Notes: a model not told the origin generated them from the letters alone. Numbered from the stretch's first letter, positions 43,131-54,913 are shown. The stretch: 64,000 nt of DNA from Dendrolimus kikuchii (GCA_019925095.2 CM034408.1:4031001-4095000), one strand, 5' to 3'. Made by a program: numbers and translations.

Positions 43131-44065
43131 TTAATAGATAATTAATTTTATGTTATAGTTGTAATTTCCGAAAAATGCAAGCAGAATATTTATTCTGTTT
43201 AGAACACGTTCTACATAGGTAAAGTGACCAGCAAACTGGGAATATTTTCTAGTTAGATTACTATAGTAATCTGTACTCCAAAGTAAAAAACACTAAACCT
43301 TATTATCCCTTGATGGGTTGAATGTTAGTCAATCTTCATTAAAGATAAGCAAGCATACGCACGCAGTAGTTAATACACAGTAGATTTTATTTGAACAAAT
43401 ATCACTAAAACGAGAAGATAAATCTGTCAAAATATTACAAGAATTTAAACTAATAGAATGTTGTCACTGCTACATAGGTACAGCGTACTAAAACGTGACA
43501 AATCTTATCAAGTATCTCATTCCTTCTTCACATAAAAGCTCAATAAAAAAACACTTTAATATCTCTCATCAAAACCCAATCCGTCTTCTTTTTGGAAGCA
43601 ATCCAACATATCCGCAGATAACGATCTGTCATGATTTCAAAAACTCACAGGAATTCGTAACACTGATTAACTACTCGACTGATAAAGATGTCAGTCAAAT
43701 TAACAGGGTACGTGTGCAGCTCTTGAAGTGGTTCGCAGAATACTAATTGGGCTTTTGGGGACAATTTGTTTGCAAGTATGAGGGCACTGGTTGTAAAATT
43801 GTAGCAGCGCCAGTTAAAATAAGTGTCGCTGAATATTTCTGGGATAAAAATAAAATGTTTGCTGTTTTTACTCACGATTTATTTAATTTTGCAATTGTAT
43901 GCAGCATGCAGCTCCATTGAATGAGGTTACTTGTAATTAAGTCACTACAGGCAGGACGTTTAATTGACCACGAAAGTATTTCGTTCAATTGAGTTCCACG
44001 TCTTCTTGTATAAACAAGTATCTTTATAACCTCCGTTAATATGGATGAGCTCATAGTAAGTGGAG
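43131..44065. other. Unassigned 0.9-kb block
   Basis: An 83-codon open frame at 43495-43746 has no recognisable domain. Confidence 0.4.
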
Positions 44066-44129
44066 ATTTATATATGTGTGGAGTACTGCTTTGTATAGAC
44101 AAAGCAGTACTCCACACTTATATATAAAT
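44066..44129. repeat. Near-perfect hairpin, ~29-bp arms, 4-nt loop
   Basis: ATTTATATATGTGTGGAGTA ... TACTCCACACTTATATATAA, centred near 44097. Tight loop. Confidence 0.75.
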
Positions 44130-44640
44130 TAGGAGATATAGATCTCCCAATATTTTAACAAAAACAAGTAAAAATGTTAATTTATTTTTACAAAACTACT
44201 ATAGGAAAAGTATTTTCTACTGGGGCTTCGTTTGCGTAAACTTCGTAATTGGGTACATAACACGTTTTATAATAAGCTTTAAAGCAATGTTCTTATAAAA
44301 GTGCGAGTGTTAAAATATCTTGCTAATGTTAGTTTTAAAATACCACGACAAATATAACTTTAATTACTATTTAAACACGTTAAAGTTATGACGTCATAAC
44401 TTGCTAAACTCATAAGAAATCTCGGCGGCTTCGGTGTTTTATAATACAATAAAAAGTCTCTCGGTTAATTTGACTGTCAACTACCCTATTTATACCTATT
44501 CCGCGAACATTATACTATTTTTATGAATAAAAAGTATCCATTTTTCCTCTCTATATTTTAATAGTAACAAATCCATATTTTAAGTTTAGTATTATACAGT
44601 AGCATTGTCTACATAATTCAGATTGGTTTATGGATATTTC
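44130..44640. other. Unassigned block
   Basis: No recognised feature. Confidence 0.4.
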
Positions 44641-44644
44641 TTGC

Positions 44645-44800
44645 TGTTAAAGCAGACAGGGACTCCGGGCCAAGGAAATGTAATGAATTGAAATATGCCT
44701 TAAAAAGCGTTATATTTTTCTATCACATAATGGAAATATGAGCCCTAAATTCGATCTGGAAGACGAGAAATCTTAAAAATAAAGTCAGAAATAAAATAAA
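44645..44800 (+). repeat. P repeat, copy 3
   Basis: GGGCCAAGGAAATGTAATGA, CCTTAAAAAGCGTTATA, GACGAGAAATCTTAAAAATA shared with the other two. Confidence 0.5.
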
Positions 44801-45039
44801 TTATCAATTACAATAATCGATTGTTACAAATAATTTTCAGTAATTAACAATACGTCAACACATCACATGATTAATTCATTAAAAACAACAAAACCTACTA
44901 CAATTACAAATTAAATCAAATTGATAAAAGATGCCGCATCTCATTTACCAAACACGTCTAGATCAGTCGGTTGAACGGCGGAAACGACTGAATCATTCAA
45001 GCGATGCAAATATGCAACCCTCAGTGAGAGTTATATGCT
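44801..45039. other. Unassigned spacer
   Basis: May include the outer part of P (AATTCATTAAAAACAACAAA). Confidence 0.35.
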
Positions 45040-45290
45040 CGTGCCATTTGCTGTCAAGACGTTTGGACCGTGAGGTCCTGAGGCCATGAGCCTGTACCAA
45101 AAGTTTTCAAAACGACTCGTTGACTCTTCAGGTGATTAGAAGGTGCTTACCTCGGGCAACGGATCAGTATGGAGATCCAGCGAGGAAACGTAGCCAGCCT
45201 TCTGGGCACCTTACCCATAGAAGACGGTGATCTAGGCTCAGGATTCTACTTATAGTCTTAAGGGGGGTAGAATACAATATATATAAGTTA
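45040..45290 (+). pseudogene. LINE M C-terminus, diverged
   Basis: AYLGQRISMEIQRGNVASLL then GTLPIEDGDLG, with a stop upstream. Compare 16925-17110. Confidence 0.6.
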
Positions 45291-45307
45291 AGTTTTCTTT
45301 TATTATA

Positions 45308-45755
45308 TTAGACTAGCGGCCCCGGCAGACGTTGTCTTGCTCTGAAAAAATAAAAATCTAAGACCCGATCCCAACGCCACCTACCGGTTCCGATTGTGGA
45401 TTTAAACCATCCGGGGATCCACTCAAACACACAAAAACAAAATCACCAAAATCGCTCCAGCTGATTAGGATTCTAGAACCCGATCTCAGCGCCATCTACC
45501 GGTTCTAATTGTGAATCTAAACCATCCGGGAACCCACTCAAAGACACAAAAACAATATCATCAAAATCGGTCCAGGTGATTAGGAGGATTCTAGAACCCG
45601 ATCTCAACGCCACCTACCGGTTCCAACGGGATGAAAAGTATCCTATGTCTGTCTCCTGGTTCTAAGCTACCTCCCCACCAATTTTCAGCCAAATCGGTAC
45701 AGCCGTTCTTGAGCTATAAATAATGTAACTAACACGACTTTCTTTTATATATATA
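45308..45755 (+). repeat. D2 repeat with internal tandem duplication
   Basis: ACTAGCGGCCCCGGCAGACG start; a 115-118-bp unit beginning ACCCGATC starts at 45363, 45478 and 45596 before the normal 3' end TTTCTTTTATATATA. Confidence 0.8.
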
Positions 45756-45854
45756 CAAGATTATTGATGGTAATATTATATTCCATTGTCTCGTGGATAA
45801 AAAATAATAATCTAAAAATATCCTGTTTATGAACTAATTAATAGTCTAGTGAAT

Positions 45855-46080
45855 TAAAACTAAATACTTAAAAACTATTTTAAAAATTAAACTAAACTAT
45901 AAAATAGAAACCTAAAATTAAATAAAAAAGGAGAGCAAAATTATAGATAAAATATTGTTCCTAAACCACTGTCACTTACCGGGAAGGTTCCCAAAAGGCT
46001 AGCGGCGTTACCACGCTGAATAGCAATGCTTACCCTTTGAGCAAAATAGACGCCAGCCTTTTGGTCGCGTGAGAGGTCTA
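45855..46080 (-). mobile_element. LINE M C-terminus and 3' UTR
   Basis: Antisense. VDLSRDQKAGVYFAQRVSIA then IQRGNAAS at 46080-46000; UTR with ACCGGGAAGGTTCCC and AATAAAAAAGGAG. Confidence 0.6.
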
Positions 46081-46486
46081 CTAAGCGTAATTACATAAGT
46101 GATAAAAAGAAATCTTAAAATCGTACACATCTTTTCATAATCTGGGTCCCAATAATATATGAAAACGTATCCGACTCCTGTAAGATCTTGTTAAACTCGC
46201 GTTTTGAGGCCCCAAGAAGGACATATAAACGCTCGAACTTAATGCTCGTCTTGCGTGTTTCGAGGAAGCGGCTCGCTCGTTTACGAATATCGACAAATGA
46301 CTTGTAAATACAACTTTACAACTTATTGTATTTTAACTGCGCTTCTGCAGTTGTATAACTTACGTGAAGGACGCTCGTAATTGAACTTTCCTTTCTTACT
46401 TACGCTAGACGCTAATAAGACGAACATTTTCAGAAGCAATTTTTATCTATAATATTATAAAATTTTAAACATGCTGTGTCTGTACA
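46081..46486. other. Unassigned block
   Basis: No recognised feature. Confidence 0.4.
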
Positions 46487-46498
46487 TTGAAGCTATTT

Positions 46499-46761
46499 TT
46501 TTTGTTTAAGGCTTGGCAACTAGGCCTTTAAGCCAGGCGCCGTTGTATTGTAGGCTACAATCGACGTCATTCAACGGAGTTCTTGTGAAAACTCGACAGG
46601 CCACATTTGGCTATATAGTTCACGTTTCTCGCAAAAACACATAAATCTGCTCAAAAACTATCAATATCCTACAACTATTGTTCATTTTAGAGTAATTTTA
46701 CACATTTTTAGAAATAAAACTGCACAGCACAACGTCTCCTTTCAGTTCCCGCCAAAAACTC
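46499..46761 (-). mobile_element. S retroposon, copy 2, 12-bp target duplication
   Basis: TTGAAGCTATTT at 46487-46498 and 46762-46773. Antisense, with a short T run at the tail side. Full-length match to copy 1 (for example GAACTCCGTTGAATGACG in sense). Confidence 0.8.
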
Positions 46762-46839
46762 TTGAAGCTATTTAAAAAACAACTGGAATAGACTATATAA
46801 ACGACGGAGAACACGATGATTTTTTTTATTTCTTGTTTG

Positions 46840-47110
46840 TTTATTTATTTGTTCGGGATTGACGTAAAAGTTACTTGGCCGATTTCGATGCAGTTTTCGC
46901 TGGTCGATAGCAAATTCTTAGACTTAAACTCATCGTTACTTTTTATCCCGGGAATCCTGCGGGAATTTGCCTTGGAATGATTTAAAATGGCCGGATTAAA
47001 AAATATCGAATTTCAATGTAATTTTTTACTGATCCCGCGGGAATTTTCTCGGGAGCGGTTTGAAGTAGTGTGGATGCATAAAAAAATAGTTTAAAAATAC
47101 GCTTTTATAG
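46840..47110 (-). repeat. Diverged D-type repeat
   Basis: TTGGCCGATTTCGATGCAGT and TTACTTTTTATCCCGGGAA suggest an antisense D relative; borders unclear. Confidence 0.35.
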
Positions 47111-47274
47111 AAAATCCAACTAAAAAATAGAAAATAAATTTGAATTAAAAATAGTGTAAGAAAAAATATTTTATTGTAAAAAAAGCGTGGGGCGCTTTTC
47201 AGAATATTATCAAAATAACCCTTCTACTCATATCTGTTCATAAAATATTTATAACTGTTGATACCAGGCACCCA

Positions 47275-47372
47275 ACGTATTGTAAAGTTTCATCAAAATC
47301 CATTCAGTAGTTTTTGCGTGAAAGAGTAACGAACATACATTCTTACAAACTTTCGCGTTTATAACATTAGTA
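47275..47372 (+). repeat. D3 3' end
   Basis: AAGTTTCATCAAAATCCATT, GTGAAAGAGTAACGAACAT, TTATAACATTAGTAGGATT. Confidence 0.65.
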
Positions 47373-47392
47373 GGATTTACTTCTCAAAGCTC

Positions 47393-47495
47393 TCATTTCA
47401 ACTGCGTTTATCCTACTTTCATGCTTCTTCTGCCATACCCAATTTTCACTGCCATACATTAGCGTTGGTACTAACACTCCTAGATGAACAAACAG
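47393..47495 (-). pseudogene. Old relative of LINE B
   Basis: ACTGCGTTTATCCTACTTTC and CATGCTTCTTCTGCCATACC parallel the B region coding WVWKKEHESRVNAVEM, at clearly lower identity. Confidence 0.55.
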
Positions 47496-47860
47496 GCGTG
47501 CCCTTACACGTATCTTCCAAAGTAATAAGTTCCTTAATCCCACTCACGTCGCAGTGTGAAAGGCTAATAATTCGAGTAATAAATCAAAATGATCACAACG
47601 CTTCGAGCAATTCAATTTAACGTTTGATTTTGAACATTTACAACGTCCGAACTATCCGATTTGCAATGTATCGGGCACATTCGAAAGCTGTGACGTGGGC
47701 AGGCAGATTTCATCTCGACAATTTATTAGCAAAACCGCTAATCCGTTATTCAGGACACTTATCTTGTTGTTACACCGGGCTGAATTAAATCGTACTTAAT
47801 TTGTAATTTATTTATGGACAACGCAATAGATAAAAATCGATAGATAATTCATTAGCATAA
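47496..47860. other. Unassigned block
   Basis: No recognised feature. Confidence 0.4.
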
Positions 47861-48041
47861 TATGTAACAACCTTGAGTTGTGTTCCGGCATTAGTGGCCA
47901 GGTTCGAGTTCTTCTTAAGAGAGCAGCAGCGCATTTGTAGCACCTCTGGTGTTGCAAATGTCCATAGGCGTTGGTAACCGCTTTCCATTAAGTGGGCCGT
48001 CTGCCTGTCTGCTGAACTCCTGCAATAAAAAAATAAAAAAA
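47861..48041 (+). mobile_element. A element, 5'-truncated
   Basis: Starts AACAACCTTGAGTTGTGTTC; interrupted poly(A) end. Confidence 0.88.
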
Positions 48042-48232
48042 TGTAATAGTTTGTAATCATACTCCTCTACTACACGTACCTTCTCATAGATCGAAATATG
48101 CCAGCAATAGTATATTTACTCGAATTACTAAGACTTACAACACTAAATTTAGTGATATTGACTTGTTTCGTTCTAAGCCTGTATTCAAAAGTTTAATCCT
48201 CAAAGCAATCATTGGAACAGATACCACATCAT

Positions 48233-48470
48233 ATCTTATACTAATATATAAAGCTGAAGAGTTTGTTTGTTTGAACGCGCTAATCTCAGGAACTACTGGT
48301 CTGATTTGAAAAATTCTTTCAGTGTTACATAGCCTATTTATCGAGGAAGGCTATAGGCTATATATCATCACGCTAAGACCAATAGGAGCGGAGCACCAAT
48401 GAAGAATGTTTCAAAATCAGGGGTCTTGAAAACAAATTCCACGTGAACGACGTCGCGGGCACAGCTAGTA
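48233..48470 (-). repeat. D1 repeat, full length
   Basis: Antisense: TCTTATACTAATATATAAAG ... GACGTCGCGGGCACAGCTAG. Confidence 0.8.
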
Positions 48471-48632
48471 AAAAATAAAAATATATGTAAGTAATATGTT
48501 TAATTAATATTAATATCTTTTTTAATATCTAAATATTATTGTATATTATATGTATTTTAGATGTATCTATCAATGTATTTTATTTAGATATCTCTGTATG
48601 CATATGTATCTGTTATTATGTATGTATGTATA

Positions 48633-48815
48633 TAATTGATCGTATACTAGCATAAGGTGATGTCAGGAGCCTTAAGAACAGACGAGCGTGCATGACAAGA
48701 GCTATGAATGTCAAAGAAGCAAGTGAGGTGTGTAAGAATAAGCCTGAATGGCGCTCTGTTGTTCGTGCCTACCCCGTAAGGGAACTAGCGTGTAGTTACG
48801 TATGTATGTATGTAT
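48633..48815 (+). mobile_element. LINE B 3' end fragment
   Basis: From ATTGATCGTATACTAGC to (TATG)n. It lands beside a pre-existing TATG run, so a target duplication cannot be read. Confidence 0.85.
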
Positions 48816-49569
48816 TTTAATAGCGAGATGACAAGTTGACATTTTAACACGTATTCTTTTATAAGTAAAAATAATACAATTTATTGTAACACATGTCCAC
48901 TGTATTGGCTGTACATTCCCTGTAATATCCAGGGCTAGGTATTTAGAAAGCAGACATTAAAGTTAACATACAGACAGACATTACAAATGGTATTGGTGGC
49001 ATTTAGTTATTGGACAAACTGGGTTTTGATACGCAGTTTCGATGCAAATAAGGCGGTCTTCCTCAGATGTTATCAGTTATTGGCTTTCATTTGCTCATGT
49101 ATTACTATTTAATGTAAAGCTTATGAATTCATTTTAAAATGCATTTTTTACTAATACATTTTTAATGCATCATACGCCGTCGATAAAGATTATCGACTTT
49201 GTTTAACAACTTTTTAGGGTGCCGCAGCCATTTTGGCTAAAGCATAATCCTTGAACGAAAATTAAAGTGAATATAATTACTGTAGTGGAACATTTACAAG
49301 CCAATAGATGGCGTTGTATAATAATTCAGGTCGCAAACGATTCCCGAAATATATATACAAATTTCCAACAATAATAGATGAGCCTAGGCCTGCGAGCCGT
49401 TACAATAGCCTCGATGGAAGATCGTCCTTTGAGACGGAGGTGCATTCCATCTCGCTCCTCCAACCATTAGGGTCATCAGTCATCCCTAAATTACTTAAAA
49501 ATAGATTCTTACAGTACAGATTGTTTATTGAAAGTTACTAATCTGCCATCGCTTCCGAAATAATTTGCC
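48816..49569. other. Unassigned block
   Basis: A 77-codon open frame at 49308-49541 has no recognised domain. Confidence 0.4.
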
Positions 49570-50317
49570 TGTAGAGGATCGGAGAAAGAATACAATTTCT
49601 TACGGCCGGGCGGCCTGTTGTAAGAGGCGACAAATTATCCCACAGCCAGGTGGTGGAGTATTTGCCCGTCTGGATGGCTACCAACCCTGGTCTAGAGTGT
49701 GCCCCCATAACAACCTTGAATTATGTTCCGGCATTAGTGGCCAGTCTCCCTTTAGAGAGCAGCAGTAGTGGTGTGTACCGGTTGCAATTTTAGCCTCCGG
49801 AGATTTTCGGAGATTTTTCACCAAAAACCGGTTTTTCACCGGAGAATAACCTACAATCAAATTTTGTTTATTTTACATGAAAGTTGGCTCAATTTCTACA
49901 TAATATTAGTATCTATCCATGTTTTTGGAGGAATAGATAAATAAATACAAAAAAATTATACAAAAGAACATTTATTCCAACATACAATACTTTATAACAG
50001 AAATATGTGAATAGTAACCGTGTTTTACTCGACCATTAGTCGAGTAAAACACAGTTTCTGTTAAAAAAACAGAGCATTTCCACTGGATCTGTATGCAACC
50101 TTGTTAGCAGACTACCTATCATATAGCCAGCTGTAGAAAAAAGTGTAGTAAGGTGCGTTCGGATACATGCATACAATATTAAATTAATATTTTTCGGCAT
50201 AAACTTTCGTTCCGCGCGTGTACGAAAATACCGGTAAACAATAACCGGTGATGACTGTAACCGGTTTTTCACCGGTTTTTGTAGAACCGGTCCACATCTC
50301 TAAGCAGCAGCGCATTT
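49570..50317 (+). mobile_element. A element split by a hAT element
   Basis: 49570-49765 is A with small deletions; it resumes at 50303 as AGCAGCAGCGCATTT and stops soon after. Confidence 0.85.
49766..50302. mobile_element. 537-bp hAT-type MITE, 8-bp target duplication
   Basis: AGCAGCAG at 49758-49765 and 50303-50310. Ends TAGTGGTGTGTACCGGTT and, inverted, TAGAGATGTGGACCGGTT. Repeated ACCGGTTTTT words inside both ends. A central palindrome, GTGTTTTACTCGACC with its complement, lies at about 50020-50052. No transposase. Confidence 0.85.
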
Positions 50318-50744
50318 ATTGTTTGTAGTTATGACGTTACACAATACTGTAGTATATGCAGGTATGTTTGGGTGAAAATCAAGGTCATATAGGTGGGGTA
50401 TGGGATATATGACGGTTGGATTTTTTATATATAATGAGTCGTGTAAGATATCGTTAGCCTTGAAAAGGTATAACAATCTTTCTTAGTGACTTTTTTATTT
50501 AAGTCAATAGGTAGCGAGATATTCGCTTCTGAGCTCATAAAAAAATATATTGCCGCCTGTAACTTCTGAACCTTGTAGTGGAAAACTCTGAATAAATTGA
50601 AGAAACCGTCATATCGAGATTAAGAATTTTTGAAGCTCACCAATACGCCTTGGTATATGTAGTATTCCCCAAAAGATAGGCGATGAGGCAAGGTACTAAT
50701 AAAGAAATATTATAGCCTAATGTTATTTATCAATAGTTCTCATT
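50318..50744. other. Unassigned block
   Basis: No recognised feature. Confidence 0.4.
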
Positions 50745-50840
50745 CTAAAGGCTAGCAACGCATTGGTTTTGCCTCTCGAATTTATACTTCCCCTTTAGCA
50801 GGCCATGTGCCTGGTTGACAGTTTCTCAATTAAAAAAAAT
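50745..50840 (+). mobile_element. Distant A relative, tail
   Basis: AAGGCTAGCAACGCATTGG ... CAGGCCATGTGCCTGGTTG, then A-rich: a common lepidopteran LINE/SINE tail pattern, strongly decayed. Confidence 0.4.
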
Positions 50841-51227
50841 GCTCATATAATAACAAGTAAAGCTTTCCCTAACGGTATAACTAAACCTAGAAATTAAACA
50901 GATCCAAATGCCTTATAACCTTTACAGAGTTAGTTCACAAAGCGATTTAATTACAGAGCTCAAGGAGTAATGAATATTATTATCTAACCACGCGATCTTC
51001 GCGATGCACTATTAAAGCTCCTTCCTATTTCATTTGCATAATGCTGCCAGATATGTAGGTACTATTGGAACTCGATTCAAAATTAAAACTCACATAATTC
51101 GAAATGAATGTTATAAAAAAAATACAACATAATTGTTTTAAATTCTTAGTTCTTTAAATTTCAATGTGAAATTTTGGCGGTTATTTGCAGCAATATCTCA
51201 GACATAATTAAATAATCATTTTCTTTA
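50841..51227. other. Unassigned spacer
   Basis: No recognised feature. Confidence 0.4.
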
Positions 51228-51350
51228 TCCTTTATTGCGCACAAAACGTTACATACAAAACTATTACATAATGGTGATGTAGAAACACGAGAATAACTTT
51301 AAAGAGTTTTCCAGCAAACCTATGGATCTAGCGAGAAAGAGAGAAACAAT
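51228..51350 (-). mobile_element. LINE tail fragment (family of 34605)
   Basis: TTTATTGCGCACAAAACG, AAAGAGTTTTCCAGCAAACC and TATGGATCTAGCGAGAA in antisense. Confidence 0.45.
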
Positions 51351-51476
51351 TCATGGTTATGGATACTACAGTTCTTGGGATTTAAATTTATAAATATAAT
51401 ATTAACATATAAAAAAACCTATATGCAGAATTAGAATACATAGACACATACACATAATATATACTAATTACATATA

Positions 51477-51496
51477 TCTATATATGTATATATATG

Positions 51497-51541
<45 letters not shown>
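51477..51541. repeat. (TA)n microsatellite with TG interruptions
   Basis: Pure TA for about 40 bases after two TATGTA interruptions. Confidence 0.95.
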
Positions 51542-51542
<1 letters not shown>

Positions 51543-51849
51543 TTATACTAATACTACACTCTAAACAACTTCTTTATAAGTATGTATATCGGAATACAAA
51601 TTTTTCTTGAATGTTTAGAGTTACAGCCTAGACTTAATAATAGTTAAATTATCTATTGGTTGTTTCTTATTTTACGATGCTTTTCAACACCTAAGATATT
51701 CAATCATTAAATTTATCATTGAATTTAGACTGCTCCCAAAATTTCACAAGTAATATATTGAAATCAGTCCAACCACTGTAATAGAATAAAATACTTTTTG
51801 CTGAACGGGGTTTTCATACCCCGCCTATTTTAAAATATAATAAATAAAT
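51542..51849. other. Unassigned spacer
   Basis: No recognised feature. Confidence 0.4.
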
Positions 51850-52052
51850 AAATAATCGGCAGACACACATATCATATATCCCTAAATTAAGCAAGTTACG
51901 CTTATTTTATGCGTAGTATACAACCTACTACTCTGGGGCCGATCCCAGACACCCAGACCATAGTAAATATCGGAGAAAATACGTTTCCAAAATTTACTAT
52001 ACCAGGAATCGAACCCGGCAAAGGCTTAGCCCGCTCAACTACAGAGGCCATC
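51850..52052 (-). mobile_element. F-SINE, full length
   Basis: Antisense: TAAATTAAGCAAGTTACGCT, CCAGACACCCAGACCATAG, GGAATCGAACC (box B), CCCGCTCAACTACAG (box A). Single-base changes only in the promoter boxes. Confidence 0.85.
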
Positions 52053-53700
52053 AAATATAATTATAATTTAGGAAGACTGGAAAAACCATTCATTTTCTAG
52101 CGCTTTTAAAATTTTTGCCATGCCTTCAATCATTTAATTTTAATTAACTTTTAACCTTTAACATTAATCGTATAATACCTGCTTGACCTGGCGTCCCAAA
52201 GCAGCCATAATTTACTGGTAAAGTAGTTTGTAATGTGACAGATGTTCAAATAACATAATACGATCAATAAGATTAAGAAAAGTTTGGCAAAATTAATAAT
52301 ATATTTTATAAAATAAAAAAATTATCAAACAAATAATTATCTGTAGCGAGCACATCGATTTCAAAACTTGAATCGATAATGATATCGATTTATTTGGAAA
52401 CCGATTACCGATTTCCGCTTTTATCGATTTAATCGCCATATTATTATATAATAGATTCATTTATTTTTACAGCATTGATCCATGATTACGAATGATTATG
52501 TTGTATTTGTTTTATATAATTCTGATTCACGATATTTCAAAGTCAAGTTTAGTATGTCTTTTATCTATAATGAATCGATTTAATAGACGGGTAATAGTGC
52601 ATTGCTATAAAATAAGATGAATCGATATAAATGTACCACAGAAGCGGTACCTTTGTGATTCCTGTGTTATTTAAGTAAATTAGTATTATTTAAACTTTGT
52701 TTATGTAATTTTCTTTACGTCATTCCTACATTTTTGTTAATCCCCGTAAATGTTGTAGGTATTTTTTTTCAGATACGTTTTAGTTAATGTATCAAAAATT
52801 TCTAATATTTTTTTAAATACAGCGGTAATGGATTCAACAAATATTGTATAAAAAGATAAACTTCCTAATTTACAGATTAATAGAATAGTTACGACAAATT
52901 TTATCATCTTGTAAAACGTCACACCTTTTTTTTATTTTGTATGACTGTATTGTTCTGATAATAATTATTCTAAAGATTAATTAAAATAGTCGAATAATTA
53001 ATCATTAAATACCAGTAGTAGATTGTTACACGAGAGGTGAAAGTGAACTATTTAGACATGAACTGATTTGGCGCACGAGTGTAGCGAGGGCGCTAATATT
53101 TCAAGTGCCTAAATAAGCGTTTCGCCCAAGGTTAACTCTGCTTTTCATTTCGAATATGAAGACAGTAAATAAAAACTGATTAGTTAAAAAAAAACAACTA
53201 CTTATATAATAGAAATAGGCGTTAAATCCATATCTAAATCTGATGAACTCATTTAATACGTCACATATGAAACGAGCTAGTATTTTTTTCTCACTGATGA
53301 TGTAAATATTTAGCTCAAATTTATGTAAATTAAATAGTAACTTAGTGTAAAGTAATTTATAGATTTTACAAAATTATTAATATTTTTTATTACAATTCAT
53401 GCCGCGATTTAACAGTGGCTGTAAAAAACTTGGGACATGAGTTGCATGTATTATCTATGGTTCGCATAGTTAATAAATTATTAACAGCAGGGAAAATCGT
53501 TTCCCAGAGACAAAAAGTACAGTTTTCATCCCTGTGATCAGGAAACTCCAAGCGTACTTTCAGAATACGAGAAATGAATATATCAATATGTATAATCCGC
53601 TTATATCTACGGATTAAGAATGTCAGGTCGTGAAACTTAGTTGGTGTTACTGAAGTCGAAATCTTTTCTACCTAGAATTGAGACGATCTTATTTAGTATT
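52053..53700. other. Unassigned 1.65-kb block with an ATCGAT cluster
   Basis: Six ATCGAT words lie in 52350-52625. 53068-53095 has TTGGCGCACGAGTGTAGCGA. No gene recognised. Confidence 0.45.
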
Positions 53701-53710
53701 TACTAGCTGA

Positions 53711-54043
53711 AAGAGAGTGTCGGGGTGAAGGTAAGGAAAGGAATGCTCCGGTGGTTCGGGCATGTGGAAAGAATGCATGATGAAAGAATGACTAAACAGA
53801 TATACAATGCAAAAGTGGATGGATGCAGAAGTCGTGTAAGGCCACGACACACCTTCCATGATTAAATTGATCGTGTACTAGCAGAAGGTGATGTCAGGAG
53901 CCTTAAGAACAAACGAGCGTGCATGACAAGAGTTATGAATGTCAAAGAAGCAAGTGAGGTGTGTAACAATAAGCCTAAATGGCGCTCTGTTGTTCGTGCT
54001 TACCCCGCAAGGGAAGTGGCGTGAAGTTATGTATGTATGTATG
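53711..54043 (+). mobile_element. LINE B 3' end, 10-bp target duplication
   Basis: TACTAGCTGA at 53701-53710 and 54044-54053. About 100 codons from KESVGVKVRKGM to the end (REVA here) and (TATG)n. It landed in the first bases of a D repeat. Confidence 0.88.
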
Positions 54044-54412
54044 TACTAGCTGATCCGGCAAACTTCGTACCGCCTCAGAATCAATAAATAAAAAAAGCTG
54101 AATGGTAGTTGCACAATGTTTCAACTTTAGTAAAATTTGAATTGATTTCTGAACGTCTTTTAAATTTAATTGATTTCTAAACTACAGGACGAACATCAAA
54201 TGTTTGACAGATAGGAACAGTTTCTAAGGGAAAGCGAAATTGTTATTTTTACTATTATTCAAGCATTTTTTTTTCATATTTACTCACCTTTTAAACCTTC
54301 CCTGGACTTCCACAAATAATTCAAAACCAAAATTAGCCAAATCAGTCCAGCCGTTCTCGAGTTTTAGCGAGACTAACGAACAGCAATTGATTTTTATATA
54401 TATAGATTAAAA
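54044..54412 (+). repeat. D-family repeat (CTAGCTGATCCGGC)
   Basis: Starts TACTAGCTGATCCGGC; ends ACAGCAATTGATTTTTATAT then ATATAGATT. Contains CAAATCAGTCCAGCCG. Confidence 0.7.
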
Positions 54413-54913
54413 CACTACAATTCGTCCTACACTAATATCAATCTAAATTTGAAACAAACGATATTTTATACAAATGCATAAATCGTGCGATAAAATTAAC
54501 TAGACATAAATCTCGATTTAGCATCGAAACAGAAATCATACAATTAGTAATGCCCATAATTTACAAAGAAGGCCTATAACATGCGTAGGCGTAATACGCT
54601 AAAGGGTTAGTATTACTAACAATATTATAATTAGCAACAAATTAGATCGCTAACGGCCAATTAGAGTTCACAATCGCCATTTGGATATCGATACCGACGT
54701 TTATGATAGCAATTGCGCTTGTCAACATGGCGGTTGATAGAAATCATGTTTGTCATTTATTTGTAATAAAGGTTTGTGATAGGAAATAATTTTAAATAGC
54801 GATTTCATTGACAGGAAGAAATTGTGTTCATTGGTTTCCTGATGTTGATTTCTATAATGAAATATTACTAATACACTTATACTAGGCCTAGTATCAGTCA
54901 TAATCATAATTCT
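54413..54913. other. Unassigned block
   Basis: No recognised feature. Confidence 0.4.

Noticed and set aside
43495..43746. 83-codon open frame as a small gene
   Set aside because: No recognisable motif, AT-rich chance frame.
49308..49541. 77-codon open frame resembling a retroelement protein end
   Set aside because: No conserved block could be named; left unassigned.
49970..50060. The palindrome in the hAT MITE as an independent hairpin RNA gene
   Set aside because: It lies wholly inside the transposon and needs no separate explanation.
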